Origin: Delphinus delphis
Taxonomy: Eukaryota; Chordata; Mammalia; Artiodactyla; Delphinidae
Length of the DNA: 64,000 bases
Assembly: GCF_949987515.2 (NCBI RefSeq)
Contig: NC_082694.2
Location: 70,864,080-70,928,079 of the forward strand
Direction of reading: 5' to 3'
The first letter of the stretch is position 1, and each line of letters starts with the position of its first letter. The position numbers and the translations under genes were made by a program. Shown here in pieces: positions 37,501 through 51,600 of this stretch. The notes under the pieces were generated by a model, which ran no database searches, had not been told where the DNA came from, and was given only the letters and a program-made list of their open reading frames with translations.

Positions 37501-40500
37501 CCTTGGGGGGGTCCCCAGGCTCCACTCCACTCGGGATCCCCCTTACCCACAGAGCCCGTGGCGGCGATGACAGCAGCTTCCGACAGGACCTCCACGATGC
37601 CCGCCCGCACCGTGGCCGCGCTGCGGCTGTTGGCATCCAGGTGGCTCAGGAGCTGCTGGATAACCAGGTGGGAGTGCTGCGGCTGGGGGGGAGGGAGAGG
37701 TGCTGGTCCCCAGATAGCAGCCCCCATATGGCCTCTGAGCCAGGGCAGCCCTCGACGAGGACCCAAAGCTGGGTGGACAAAAGGGAGGTCCCAAGGCTAG
37801 CAGGCACTAGAGGTGGCACCCGGATACCCCAGTCCTTTTCCTGAGCCCCTCCCCCTCCTCGGTCCAACAAGGAGCTGAGTCAAATCCCAATGAAGACCTG
37901 GATTTCCACATTTTCCCTGGGCCCTTTCACTTCAAATGGGTCAAAAGTCAATTTTAAGATACTGTCTTCCTTTTCGGTTTCCCCAGATCCCAGGTCTTAT
38001 TAGGGCCACAAGAGGCCCGGTGGTTTAGTCCAGTGGTGCTCAAAGTGTGGCCTGTGGTCTGGTGCCAGGTCAAGATCTGTCTGATGCCCATGTACATTGA
38101 GCTAAGTATGGAAATTGAGAGTAAGTGTTGAGTAAGCAACTTGACAGAAGCCATGGCAGCCAATTATGGTCTGTGGGCCTGTATTTTGCATGAGGTTGTC
38201 GTTTGTTTTTTCTAACAATTCTTTTTGTGTTTTATAAAGTATGGGTCTGTGACATATGGGAAATTAAACTAGTCCTTCTCCACGACTAGATTAAGCAGCG
38301 CGGGTTTAGACAACTAGGGGCTTAGGAGAAGTCACAGAGGACAGCTGGTTTTCTCCAGGTGTGCACCGTTCCGCTCCGAGAGGCGCCACCTTGGCCAGAG
38401 GGACAGGCTGGACCAGGGGAGCCGCCGTACCTGAATTGAGTACATGATGATTTTAAAGCAACGGATGGCGAACACCTTGGGTTCCCAAAGAGAATGGTTA
38501 TCCAGATGGCTGTGAGGGAGAAAATATGGAGAGTAACTATGAAACGCAAGTGATGTTAGGAGGGAGAAGCTTGGTGGGAGAAAGTCACCCCCCGAGAGAC
38601 CCAGCCCCTCTCGAAGCTCCCAGGTAAGTAGCAAGGGCTTTCAGGTGTAGGTGAGAGAAGGGAAGTATGAGAAGTCAACGAACAGGGTTCCATAGCTGTG
38701 GGCTCAGGAATGAAGCCGGGCACCTTCCTCCTCCCAACTCCTCTCCTCAAAACTGTGCTCGGTCACCATGTGGTAGCTTTTTTTTTTTTTTTTTTGCGGT
38801 ACGCGGGCCTGTCACTGTTGTGGCCTCTCCCGTTGCGGAGCATAGGCTCCGGACGCGCAGGCTCAGCGGCCATGGCTCACGGGCCTAGTTGCTCCGCGGC
38901 ATGTGGGATCTTCCCGCACCGGGGCACGAACCCGTGTCCCCTGCATTGGCAGGCGGACCCTCAACCACTGCGCCACCAGGGAAGCCCACCATGTGGTAGC
39001 TTTTGATGCCACAGTGTGGGGAACATGGGCACAGAGAAGGGACCCACTTGGCCGAAGCACCACAACTATAACACCTCCTTCCCTCCTCCCGAGTCAGCAA
39101 GGAGATGCCGGACCTGAAACTGTTCAAAGCTGAAGGCGGGTGGGTGGGGAAGGGGAACACTCACACGAGAACAGGCTTGATGGCGTTTTTGATGTTGCCA
39201 AAGGCAGCCCGGCCCAGCAGTTCCCGAAGGCACCTCTCAGCCAGCTCTGCAGGGTTCTCCTTCTCCTTCTCTGGTGCTTGGAGGGGGGAGGGGGACCGGC
39301 TGTGGAAACACACAGCCCACGGGTGAGGGATGGAATGCACAGCTGGGCGTCGCTTTGTGCAGGCCTTCTGTGCTTCCCTCACGCAAATGGTCCCAGTAGG
39401 ACAAGCAGGAATTTGACGTGGGCTGCACTAGGTCACAGGGGAGGTGTTGAGGCTGTCAGAAGTTAAATGGGGGTAAGGAAGCCCACAGTGGAGGAAGATT
39501 GTGGGAGGAGGGATAAAGTTCTTTTTCTGGACATCCTAGGGATAGGCCTGATGTGCCTCTGCGGGAAGGATAGATGCCCTGAGCACCATGGGCCTGGGGA
39601 GGCGCAGACCACGAGTGTCTCCATGCCCCCAAGGCTTTGGAAGGAACGACAGATGAGATAAGAAGAGAGGGAGGCCGACAGACTTGGAGAAAGCAGAAGA
39701 GAAGGGGAGAGAGGAAGGAGGGGAAAAAGGAAAGGCACGGGCGTTGGCTTAGTTAGGTGCGACTCAGTGGTACCCACCCACCTCCACCTGAGACCACCAG
39801 GGAGCTTGTCAGTGAGATGCTATTCCAGGAACAACCACCAGAGGGCACACTAAATTTCCCAACCGGCTCTAGCAGCGCAGGCTCAACTGACAGAAAGTGG
39901 GGAACCCACGATATCTTCAATCGGCGTCATGCCCAGGCGACGTGGACAGCACCGTGAAACTCTCCCTCCATCCCACTTCACAGAGGGGAAGAGTGAGGGG
40001 CAGGGACAGGATGAATCCTTTCCAGGGGTTCCCAGATTAAAACTCAGTATCTGTAACTCGTGTCAAGTGGCTGCTGGCTGGTCAAGTGGGCCACTAGGAA
40101 GTGAGAGAGAAGAAAGGTCCTCCTCAGCACCTGGAACCATGAAAGGCATTTAAAAACCTCCTTGGCCTGCTGCTTCTAGAAAGACCAAGGGAACCCGACT
40201 CTTGGTTCTTTGTGTTCAGTACACACTTACCCCAGGGAGCCCAGCACCATTACTGTTTCTCCTTCAGGAATGCAGACCTTAAGGGGTACAGCAGGCTGGT
40301 AGAAGGCCAGAGCCAAGGCTCCTAGGGAAGCAGCTTTGGACTCACTGCAGAACAAGCCACAAAAGCCAAGAGCCCTGACTTTGGGGCTGGGTTTTACCAA
40401 CCAACCCAGCCGTGTGGTTGCCAAGTGCCCTGGGAGGGCTGCAGGGCCGCGTGCAAGCTCCCCCGTCTCCTGCTCACCTCTCCGCCTCCTCCACGTGTTG

Positions 40501-42611
40501 CAGATTGAAAAGCAGGGATGGGACGATCTTGTCCATGTGCTGTGGGTCCCAGATATTGGCCTGCAGTTCATCATTCACGGTCTTCCTCACCACCCCTTGT
40601 AGACCTTTGATACCTGACATTCGGATTCTGTAAGGAAAAGGGAGACATGGGGCCATGAAGTCTGCAAGCCCTGACAAGTCCAGCTTCTGTGACAAGGAGA
40701 GGAGCACAGCGAGGGGATTAGGGATGCACTCGTCCCTTAAAAGGCAGAACAGAGCCCACCTTCTACTCTTCATGTGACTTGGCCTCCTGGCTGGCCGCCT
40801 TCTTGTGCTGGTGGATGTGAGCACGAAGGCCACGTCTTCTGGCTTGTCTTGGAGATTCCCAGACAGCCCTTGCCCCGTACCACCCGGGCTTCATCCCTAG
40901 GGTGCCCAGCTTCTCCAGCTCTTTAGTACCCAGCTGGGTTTTCTCCAGTTTGAGCCCAAGATATAAGAGCTCAAAGTGCTGCCAAGAACGGACGAGGCAG
41001 AAACCAGGGCTGTGAGCAACTTACAGGGGGAGGGGATCTGGAGGGGGAGGGATCTGGAGGGGGAGGGATCTGGAGGGGGAGGGGATCTGGAGGGGGAGGG
41101 CATCTGGAGGGGGAGGGGATCTGGAGGGGGAGGGCATCTGGAGGGGAGGGCATCTGGAGGGGGAGGCACAGAGCTGTCAGGCTCTCAGGCACAAAGAGGT
41201 CTTGGCTGGGACTAAGCTGGCTGAGAAAGCAGAGGGGAAATGAGTAACAGCACAGAGGGGACCCCTTTTGCACATCCCCAGTTCCCACTCTGCTGACTCA
41301 GGGATCAGCACAGCCCTGCAGGAGGCGGCCCTCTTTACTGGCCATTTATTTCAACCTGAAGTTCCTTTTTTTAACCAAACCTTTTTTTTTTTCCTGATTA
41401 TAACATAATACATGCTAATTATAGAAAAGTGTAAAGATGATTTCCCATGCCATCGCCACTCAAAGATAATTATCTTGGCATTTTGGTGTCTTTCCTTTCT
41501 TCTGTGTATAATATATAAGAGGATCAAGAACCTGCTGCATATGTAATTCGTATTGGCTTTTTTCACCTATAGCATTCTATCACAAGCATTTCCCTACATC
41601 ATTAACTCACAAACATGCTGAATGGTTATGTGCTACACTGTTATCAGAACTTTCTGAACTAGTCGCCTATTGGTCATTTAAGTTGTTTCTAAATCTGCTT
41701 CTGTAATAATGCTACAATGGACATCGCTGTACAAAGTACTTTACTACCTTCCAAATCATTGCCATGAGTAGAATGACTGAATCGAAAGGTAAGGAATGAA
41801 AGGCTCCCAGTTCTGCCAGATTCCCCCCACGCCCACTGCACAAGCTGCAGGAGAATACCATCCTCACTGTGCCTGCCTCAGCACTAGGGATCTCATTCCA
41901 AACATCTGCTCTAATTTTGTGGCTCAGAAAAATCCTCATATCTTGTAGCGATTTCACTTCGTATCCTTTCGATGATTATTGGAGTTGAGCAGTTTTTCTA
42001 AATATTTAGTTGCCATTTGTCATTTCAGCTTCAGTTTTAAGTGCTGTTACCACGGCGCTACCCTGAGCTTTACGCGGAGACCATAACTGGGTGGTGAGAG
42101 ATGCCTAATGCACCGTCATCCCCTGGCCCAGGACCATTAGGGCTGCTGGCAACGGACAAGGATTTCCCGGGCAAACACTTAGCTCCTCTAATCCTGAGCC
42201 AGGTCAGCACCCTGAGCTGAGGTTGTCCGGACTCGAGGACGAAGTAACTGTAATACAATTCTGCTAACTATTCCTGGCTCCAGGTTAAAGGTGCTCCCTA
42301 GTGCACTACAGAAATAAATCCCAGACATGCTGGACTCATGTCCCACCCAAGAGAGCCTGGCTGGCAGGAAACCAGGCCCAGGGGATGGAAATTTTTCTAC
42401 CCAGGGCTTCCTTATGTGTGACTCAATTAATTTTTCTTCACTCTTTCAATCTCCCCAGAATCCCTTCCACATAGGTACACATTTCATTCCATGATGCCCA
42501 GAGCTGACTGATCAGGCCTGGGGGAGAAGCAGCCTCTTACTGTTCCTTATAATGGGCTCAGTGGAGGCCTGCCCACGTGCAAGGGACTGGGAAGTCTCTG
42601 AACCCAAGGGG

Positions 42612-42661
<50 letters not shown>

Positions 42662-45600
42662 TTCATGAGACCCAAGGGTAGTTCTTGGAAAGGAGCTCTG
42701 AGCTCTGCAAAGGCTGCGAAGGACCAGGGGGAGAGCTCAGGGAGAAGGGGTGCAGGGAGGTTAGGGATGGGAGACAACACAAAGGGAGAAACTCCCCTCA
42801 CCCGGCAGCCTTGCTTCCATGGGCGGCAGGTGCCAGGCTGTGGGTGCTGATGGCACTGCCCGGTGGCCAGAAGCAAACCTCAGCACCCTTCTCCTGACCT
42901 CCAGTCGCTCCCCACACCATCAGGACACGGTGCGACCGTGTCTGCTTCTGTGCCTCCTCCCCTGCTGTGGAGCGTGTGTGTGCGGTTGTGCGTGTATGAG
43001 TGTGTGTAGAGCAGCATGAGGAGTGTCCCCTCCCCTCCTGGAGCTTGGCTCTACCTGCGGTCAGCACCTGTTCCAGCCACACCTGGTCACAGTCCCCCCC
43101 TTCCCCATCACCTGCTTCTGGACACACCCCACCTGCTCCAGCCCCTTCTGCCTCTTCACAGCCGTTCTGGAGCGAGGTAGCTGCTGAGGGAACCAGCGCT
43201 GGGGAGACAGGGGTTCCTTCCTCCCGTGACCCCCACTGGCCCCACTGAGGCACTGCAGCAGCACAGCCCCAGGGAGCCCCTGGCTGGTCCAGGCGAGACT
43301 GGGGAGCAGGGACACTGCCATCAGTCACACAGGGTCCTGCCCTGGAGCCGTTCCATAGCTTGGGAGCTTTGGGAACAGGCAGCCTGGGGGATGGAGGGGT
43401 TCACGTCCTGTTTCTCCAACCCAGACCAGCAGCCGTAGTGAGGAAGCTGTAGTTTCGGGGCACACAGGGCTCCTGGACCGTGCCATTGTGTATCATGGGC
43501 ACTCGGGCCCGCTGCAGTGCTGACGTGATGCAGAAAGAAGCCATGGGCTGAGCTCTGGAACAAAGCCATGGAGACCCAGTCTCCCGTGGGCATGTTGGCC
43601 ACCCAGCCTCAGCCCCCAGCCCCTTCCTTCTCCGCCTCCTGCAGCTTTGCCTGGTAAGGACAGCTCAGCCCTTTTCCCTCCTTCCTCCTCCTTTTCCTGT
43701 GTTTCATTTCGCCTCCCCAGGTTGATAAGCACTCTTTGTAGGCAGTGGTTTACTTCTCATCCTTTATCTATCGGTATCAGCATATATTTGTGTGAATTTC
43801 TTTGTGATTTCATTAAGGGGTTTAATTTCTATGTCAATGAGTGTATTTCTGTAAGTTAAGTATTTTTGTGAGTGTGAGTATGTGTGTGTAAAAGTGTGTT
43901 CTGTAGTTGAAGATGTTGATCTGAAAAGCATCCTTTCCTTCATTCACTTACTCAACAAGTATGTCGTGAGTGCCTGCTGCTCTCCAGGCACTGTCTCAGC
44001 ACTTGGGATGCGTCAGAGAACAAAACAATGACTCCCGTCCACACAGAGCTTACATTCTAGTGGGGAGAGACAGACAATGAATGAGAAACATATGTAAATT
44101 ATGGAACATGTTTGAAGGGGATGAGTGCTATGGGGAAATAAAAACAGAGCAGGGTGAGGGAGAAGGCGAGGGTCAGGGGAAGGCGTTGTTGACAAGGGGA
44201 CACTTGAGCAAAGCCTTGAAGGAGGTGAAGGAGTGAGCTGTACAGCTCCACAGAGGAAGCATCCCAGGCAGAGGAACAGACCGTGCAAAGGCCCTGTGGC
44301 AGGAATGTCCCTGGTGTGTTTCCAAGGCAGCACGGAGGCCTGCGTGGCCGAAGGGGAATGAGGAGGGGAAGAGTGGAGGAGATAAACTCAGGAGGACAGC
44401 AGGGATCAGCCAGTGTGAGGACCTCGGCTTTTTATTTGTGGGTGTATATTTTGATGGAGAGTGGTGAGTGGGAGTGTTTCTAGGGTGTATAAAGGCATGT
44501 ACTTATGAACAAAAGAGAGCACAGGTGTGTACATGTGTGTGTCACTGGCTCTCAAATTGGGCTCAGAGGACCGTCACCTTACATCCCACCCTGTTTTCTG
44601 TCCCCAGAGGCTGTTCCTTTAGAAAGCATGTGCTGGGAGCCTAGCTCTGCCCACGCATCCACCTAAGTCCCGCCAGGTGCCCCTTCCCCACCAGCAACAT
44701 CAGAGCCTCGGTAGACGCCAGTGAAATCAGACACGCAATCCGGGCTGGGAGCTCTGCAGGACCATCAATGCCTCTGCCATTAGAGGCACAGCCTCCTCAA
44801 CTTCCCTTATACTCACTTAGTCTTGATCTCCAAGTCTTCATGGCCAGAGTGGCACATTTCACTGAAGCGAGACACGAAGAAATCGTAGCTCCGATGGTAG
44901 GATGGGGTGTCCTCCTCTATGTTGGCAAACTTCACAAACTGTGTGGGGGGGAGAGGGGAAACGCATCGTGAGGTGACCCGCCATGCTCCTCGCCTTTGGG
45001 CTCGGGGACCTGGCATCCCCCAGGCCCTTTGCCATAGTAAAGCCACAAGAAAACACATCTTAGGAACCATGCATCTCAGGATCTGGCTATAGTCCACCTC
45101 CCAGAGCACACTCGGGAAATCTGAGTTTCTGAGTTCTCCTTTCCTTTCTACACAACAGAGCAGAACCCCTGGCCCTTCTCAGCCCTCCCCTGCTGGGTGA
45201 GCAGAGGATGGAAGAGAAGAGAAAGAGAAGGGGGCTCAGTCACTTAAGTTCCTCCTCCCATGTACATCCAGAGCTGCCCCAAACATACAGGCTGAAAGGC
45301 TGTGAGGAATAACGCTGGAAACTGAGCAAAAGCCAAGGCCACAGCACAGAGCACCACCCAGGAATGCATTCTGGGAAACCAGGACTGCGCTGAAATTTGA
45401 TTTAAAACTGTAATTACGTTTTATTGTTAAAATTTTGAGTACACGTTGAACGTTTGCAATTTCGGTTCATTAAGCCTTGCTCAGCATTCTCAGCCGCTAG
45501 ATTCCTTCTGTCATCACCAGGCCGCACACTTGCAGCTCTAAATAGGGACTTGATTTCAAATGAGTCTCTCAGAGAAGCAGGAATCACAGACTGAGTGGAG

Positions 45601-48600
45601 TTAAATGACTAAAAGTTAAATATAATTTTTATAGGTTATGTTGTTTAATGTTATGAATTTAATACCACAAACAACTCTAAACGGACTAAACTTAGACTAC
45701 ATCTAAGAGTTTTTAAGAGGGCTGCAGGAGTGAGGCCACTGGTTTCCAAGCACTGCGGTACAACAGAGTCGAGGGGTCTCCGTGACCATGCAGATATCTG
45801 CCACAAGCCCCAGACGTGCTGAGTCAGCACTGGAGGAGATTCATCTGTTAGATGGTCTGAGGCAGAAACGCAGCAGGATTCCTGACAGGCAACCTGGCGG
45901 CCTCCCTTCCCTCTGGCCCCCCTCCCCACGCTGATACTTCACGGAACGATTCCTGATCTCTGTGGACGTGACATCAAGTCTCTTCACTTTTTTTTTTGTT
46001 TTGGCTGTGCCACGTGGCTTGCAGGATCCTACTTCCCTGAGCAGCGATCAACCCCCATCCTCGGCAGTGAAAGCACGGAGTCCTAACCACTGGCCTGCCA
46101 GGGAATTCCCAAGCCTCTTCACTTTCAACCTTGACTTTCCCCTTCCTCCAGTGCCGTGGAATCTCAAGGACTGGTGGCGCGTCAGGTGGCCTGGCCGGAG
46201 CCCTGTTCACGCCCAGTCTGCTCTGACTGTTTTCCACACCGTACAGGCTGCTGAAGATTTCGACTACGACGCCCTGGCTGCAAGGTTAAAGTGGAGATTA
46301 CAATCAATTTCTTTTAATTAATTAATTTTATTTATTTATATTGGCTGCATTGGGTCTTCGTTGCTGCGTGCAGGCTTTCTCTAGTTGCGGTGAGCGGGGG
46401 CTACTCTTAGTTGTAGTACGTGGGCTTCTCATTGCAGTGGCTCTTCTTGTTGCGGAGCACGGGCTCTAGGTGCGGGGGTTTCAGTAGTTGCAGCACACAG
46501 GCTCAGTAGTTGTGGCTCACGGGTTCTCGAGCGCAGGCTCAGTAGTTGTGGCATGTGGGCTTCAGTAGTTGTGGCACGCAGGCTTCAGTAGTTGCGGCAC
46601 ACGGGCTCAGTAGTTGTGGCTCACAGGCTCTAGAGCGCAGGCTCAGTAGTTGTGGCACCCGGGCTTAGTTGCTCCGCAGCATGTGGGATCTTCCCGGACC
46701 AGGGCTCGAACCCATGAACCACTGCACCACCAGGGAAGCCCCAATTTTTTAAAAATGGAACATTCTGTGATAGCCACAGAGGTAACGCAGGGTAGAAAAC
46801 ATGCATGGGGATTCCTTTCCTAGAACTACAGAGGCTTTCTTCTAGGCCGGCCCAGCAGTCACTCCTGAATCTCCCCTAGCTGGGCCAGCCACAGCTGCTA
46901 AGCTCACTGGAAAATTCCCTCACTCTTTTCTCTCGTGACTCTCTGCATCCCCAGATTTTTACTCTTCTAGAGTCTTCTTCCCTGGAAACTTTGGAAACTT
47001 AGTTTTGAGTCTCCTTCTCCATTTTCGATTTTAACATGATGGTGCTCTATTTAAGTGGACTATACTCGCCTACATCTGCCGGGCCCACAGTCAGACAGCC
47101 GTGTCCTCACTCTGCTTCTTGTCACCTGTGTGCCTGTGGACATCGTTTAGCTTCTGAGCCACTGTTTCCTCATCTGAAAAATGGGGGTGATGGGGCCTAT
47201 GCCACGGGGTGTCACCAGGGTTAAACGAGGGATGTATGCAGAGCCTGCCCGGAGGAATGCTCAGGGCTCTGCGCTGCAGTGAGCATGGTGATAGGGGCCT
47301 TTCATGGTCTGCTCATCAACTCCGGTCCTCGGCTCTGGTGCAGTGTGACCCTTGTCCTTTCCAGCCAGGCATTCACAGAGGAGGAGCCCAGATGGGCAGC
47401 GTGAACCATGCAGGTGACCATGCAGGATGCCGGGGGCAGGTGTGAATATGGAAAGAAGGAAATGAGTTAACAGCCACCCCAATGAACTGGTGCCCGAGGG
47501 TGGGAGTTGAGGACGGTGGCAGAAGGCAGGGAAGTTGGAAGATGAGGGCCAAGCCCCCTGAAGCACCCTTCAGGAACCGAAGGTCAGTTAGTGCAATAGG
47601 ATGGGACAGAGCCCAGCACCGAGAGACAAGGAGGTGGGGCTCGATGGGAGCTCTGGGCAGCCGGCACAGCAAAACCGGGAAGATGTGGCCGAGCATTTGT
47701 TTTCATCTCTTTACAAGGCATATATCACCTCCTAGGAATGTGAATGAGGTGGAGATAATTAAGAAAAGCTCCCTGAGTTCCTGGGATAACAGGAACTGAG
47801 TGAATTCAAGGCTTACTGTAAGTGAGGTTCCTAGTTCTAAGAGGCTTAAACTTTTTACGGTCCGGCAGGATTCAACACCGCACAGTCGTGGAACGAGCGT
47901 TTGCGGGGCAACGTACAAATACATTCAAGATACTGCTTCGCAGACAGCACGCCACTCTCCACGCGCCTGCCGCTCCGCTCCACCAGAAAAACAATTTCGA
48001 ATATGGTTATTGTGAAGCATGTTTGCTTTGTTTTGACTCATACTTTGTTCCGTTGGGCGCCTTCAAAATATTCCTTGAAGAAGCTATTTATAGACACGGG
48101 AGTTTGTGTCCGGAGGAGCCACGCCAGGCCCCGTGCCCCATCTCTAACGCCACGTGTGGATGGCAGCACTCCGGGAAAGAAGGAGTTAACGCCTATATGC
48201 CGAGAAATGACAACATTAAATATTTCTAAGGCACTTGCGGCTCAGGCATCATGTTAGTTTCCCGGGGCTGCATGCCTCCAGTCTCTGCTTCCGTCTGCAC
48301 ATTGTTTCCTCCTTTGTGTCCAACCTCCCCCTGCTTCTCTCTTCTAAGACCCTTGTGATTGCATTTGGGCCGACCCGGATAATCCAGGATAATCTCTCCA
48401 TCCCAAGATCCTTAACTTGGTCACATCCGCAGAGATCCTGTTTCCGTATCAGGTGACATTCGCAGGTTCCAGGGATTGGCACGTGGACATCTTTTGGGGG
48501 ACCATTTTCCAGCCTACTGAAACATCCATTACCTGATGTAATTTTTGGCAAACCAGCGAGTTTAATAGGAGCGATGTTGCTCCCATTGTGAAGATGAGGA

Positions 48601-51600
48601 AACTGGAGCTCTAAGGGAGCGACTGAATTATTTCAGGTCAACCCGCTCGTGACAAGTGGAGCTGGGGCTCCAATTTGGGAATTCTGATACTTTGATGCTC
48701 TCTGCCCTCCACCAGTGGTTTTTAAATTTTACTGTGTATCAGAATGACCTGGGGAGCTTGCTGACAATGTAGACTTTTGAGCCACCCCAGGCCTGTTGAA
48801 CAAGACTCTCTGTGGGTAGGACCTAGGCATCTGCATTCGGAACAACCCCCCCCTGCCCCACCAACTCCTACCCTGGAGATTCTGGGGCAGGGCATCTACA
48901 GACCCCACGTCCTTTGTTCTCTTACTGGAAAGCTGGACCAGTAGCTGTGGAAATGATCTGAGGCAGGCTAGGAGGAAGAAAGCTTAAGCAATATATTTTG
49001 GCCTCCTCCTGTCCTTGGTAACGGAGGCCAGTCAAGGCTGGAGAGATGGCCGCCTCCTTTGAACTGGGGTGGCCTGGGGTTGAACCAAGGGGTCCATCTC
49101 TGAGGCCCGGGAGGCTGCAGCCTCCAGGCTCAGGCTGTCGACCAGCCAGGCCATTGCCTCGCTCTCCAGGACTCTTGCTCTGTTACGAGATCTGGTGATG
49201 AGGCTGCACTCGATGCCATCCAGAGGGACTGAACCCCGTTTATTACATTACGGGTGGCACCAGGGCTAATAAAAGAGGCAACATTTGGTACCAGGAGCTC
49301 TGAGCATCCTTGGGAACCCTTGGTTTGATAGCTTGTCGGGAGGAGCTTCCCTTCCCTGAGTCTGAAACTACGACAGCACAGATGACCTGCCCAGATGACC
49401 TGGTCAGGGAACGCTGGCCTGCAGTATCCCCATGGGGGCAGCTCCGAGGGAGCCTACCTCAAGCTGCTCCTGAGTCCTCCAGGGCTTACAGGAGGAGGCC
49501 AAAATGGAAACTTTGGTAATTGTGGTTCAGAGGATCAAATCCGGGGGACCTGGTCATGGGACCACACCCACTGGAGGAGTCCACTTGGGAAACATGCCCA
49601 AACCTGGCTGAGATGGGGTTGAGACTCTAGGGTTTAAAATAGAGCCTTCGGGGCTTCCCTGGTGGCGCAGTGGTTGAGAGTCCGCCTGCCGATACAGGGG
49701 ACACGGGCCTAGCCGCTCCGTGCCCCGGTCTGGGAAGATCCCACATGCCGCGGAGCGGCTGGGCCCGTGAGCCATGGCCGCTGGGCCTGCGCGTCCGGAG
49801 CCTGTGCTCCGCAACGGGAGAGGCCACAACAGCGAGAGGCCCGCGTACCGCAAAAAAATAAAATAAAATAAAATAAAATAAAATAGAGCCTTCATCCCTC
49901 CTATTAGAGGCAGAACAGTGTTATGATTATGAGAAGGGGTTTGGAACCAGAATGCATTTCTGAATCCCACCTCCCACTTAGTAGGAGGCTGATAGGAGGC
50001 ACGTTTCTTAAGCGCCCCATGCTTCGGTCACCCCATCTGTACAATGGGGCCAGCAAGAGCAGCTGCCTCATAGGCTTGGTATGACCAGCCCATCAGAGTT
50101 AACAGTTATCACCTCATTTTTCCCCCAGTGGATTTCTGGCTTGCTGTCAACACTCCATACGTTTCCACTGGGCCCATTTACCTGTGTGACTCACTAATGT
50201 TTTAAACACTTGATACAGCAAGAACTTCCTGGCTACTTCACCCCTACCATTGTTAGGTCATACCTTACAAATGGCTTTTGTTAAAATGCTACTTGCCTAA
50301 TGCACAAGATTGTGAAATAATAAAGTTGGGGTTTTTTGGTTTTATTTTTTTAAGATATTGCAATGATGAGGAAGGTCTCCATAGCAACAAACTGGAGACT
50401 GTGAAGATGTGACACTTCAAAGGCCAAGGGCACCACTAGGGCCACCCTTCCAAGACCAAAGTTTCAGCTCTTCATATACAACAAAGGGTGCCAAGTTTGC
50501 TGGAGGAGATTCCCAACCCTCTGGCACAAGCAGGAAGGAGACACAGTTGTGTGAAAACTGAGAGTTACTAAGGGGCTGGGTCAATAGAGAGAAAGCAACC
50601 TCCAAATATTGACATTGCAAAACCAGCTCTTCCTGGGTCTGGAGAAGAAGCTGAGCTGGTCGGCCTCACTTCAGCGCTAGCCAAGTCTCTCCAAGCAGAA
50701 GTCAGCCTTTCTCTCTTCTGTAGATGGGCATTCTGAACCCAACTCCCTGTCATCAACAATAGAACCACACTGTAAAATACTGGGCATAGGGATTCCCTGG
50801 TGGTCCAGTGGTTAAGACTCCACGCTGCCACTGCAGGGGCCACGGGTTCGATACCTGGTTGGGGAACTAAGATCCCACGTGCCGCTCAGCACGGCCAAAA
50901 AATAAAATACTGGGCATAGAGAGAACCCTAACTCTTTCATGGTAGGACTGCAGGCCTTTTGCTGTGTTAACCTACATAAGGAAAAATGGGAACGGTTGTT
51001 CTGTTGCACTAAGATGAACCCTAGCTGGAAAAGACCTTGTAAACCACATGGTTTTGACTTTAACACCCCCTACCCTGTTCTCCCAACTGCTCTTGTTTAT
51101 AGCAACTCCCGGAAGCAGTTTTCACTAAAGCCAGAGGAACAGTCCTACTGTGACATGATCGTGCCCTGCAAATCGCCTGCCAACCTGGGCGTAGTGATTC
51201 CCTAGACCTAGGACATCCTCCCCTGTCTACCCATATTACGTCCTTCCTCCTTCAAGATTCTTTGCAAAACTGACTGTGGTTTTAAAAACTCCTGGGAAAG
51301 CCCAGTCTTGCTGCCCGAGAAGGTGATCCCTCTGGTCCCAAGTAGTCCCACGTGCTAGCCAGCCTCCAAGGCCTACACTTGGGAAGCGCGGACCCAGGGA
51401 AGCACTGGCTGCCTCTGCTCTAAGATCCCCATCGTTTGCTGGCGCTGACCCCCGTGACCTGAGCTCTTCCACTGGCATCACAGTTCTGCCCTGACCTCCC
51501 TTCATGGAACCCACTTCTAGGCTGCTGGTCTCCAGCAGTGCTGATTTCTGTCGTGGTGTGGAAGATGAGAGAATTTCTAGTCTATAGATGACAAGTTGCA

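Larger units (their letters stand above)
20986..40477 (-). other. EFR3B: EFR3B introns between the last coding exon and the exon at 40478
   Basis: All introns use GT-AG. The larger ones hold: 21478-22809, an AT-rich tract and a MIR; 22917-24098, an unrecognised A-tailed segment and an L1 3' end; 24148-27324, a CHR-2 SINE, a CATC repeat and an L2-like stretch near 25900; 27417-28170, a MIR; 28299-29412, CHR-2 plus a short CHR SINE; 29481-30910, AT-rich old repeat-like sequence at 30155-30600; 31043-32469, CHR-2; 33868-35821, MER5A and a short CHR SINE; 38510-39164, CHR-2; 39300-40477, nothing recognised. Introns under 750 bp look unique. Confidence 0.8.
40628..44816 (-). other. EFR3B: EFR3B intron (4.2 kb)
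   Basis: Holds a G-rich minisatellite, an L1M fragment, a (CA)n tract and L2 sequence. 42010-42610 and 42670-43920 show no recognisable element or gene. Confidence 0.8.

Noticed and set aside
46322..46741. Repeated cagtagttg units as a separate satellite
   Set aside because: They lie wholly inside a CHR-1 SINE and belong to its body.
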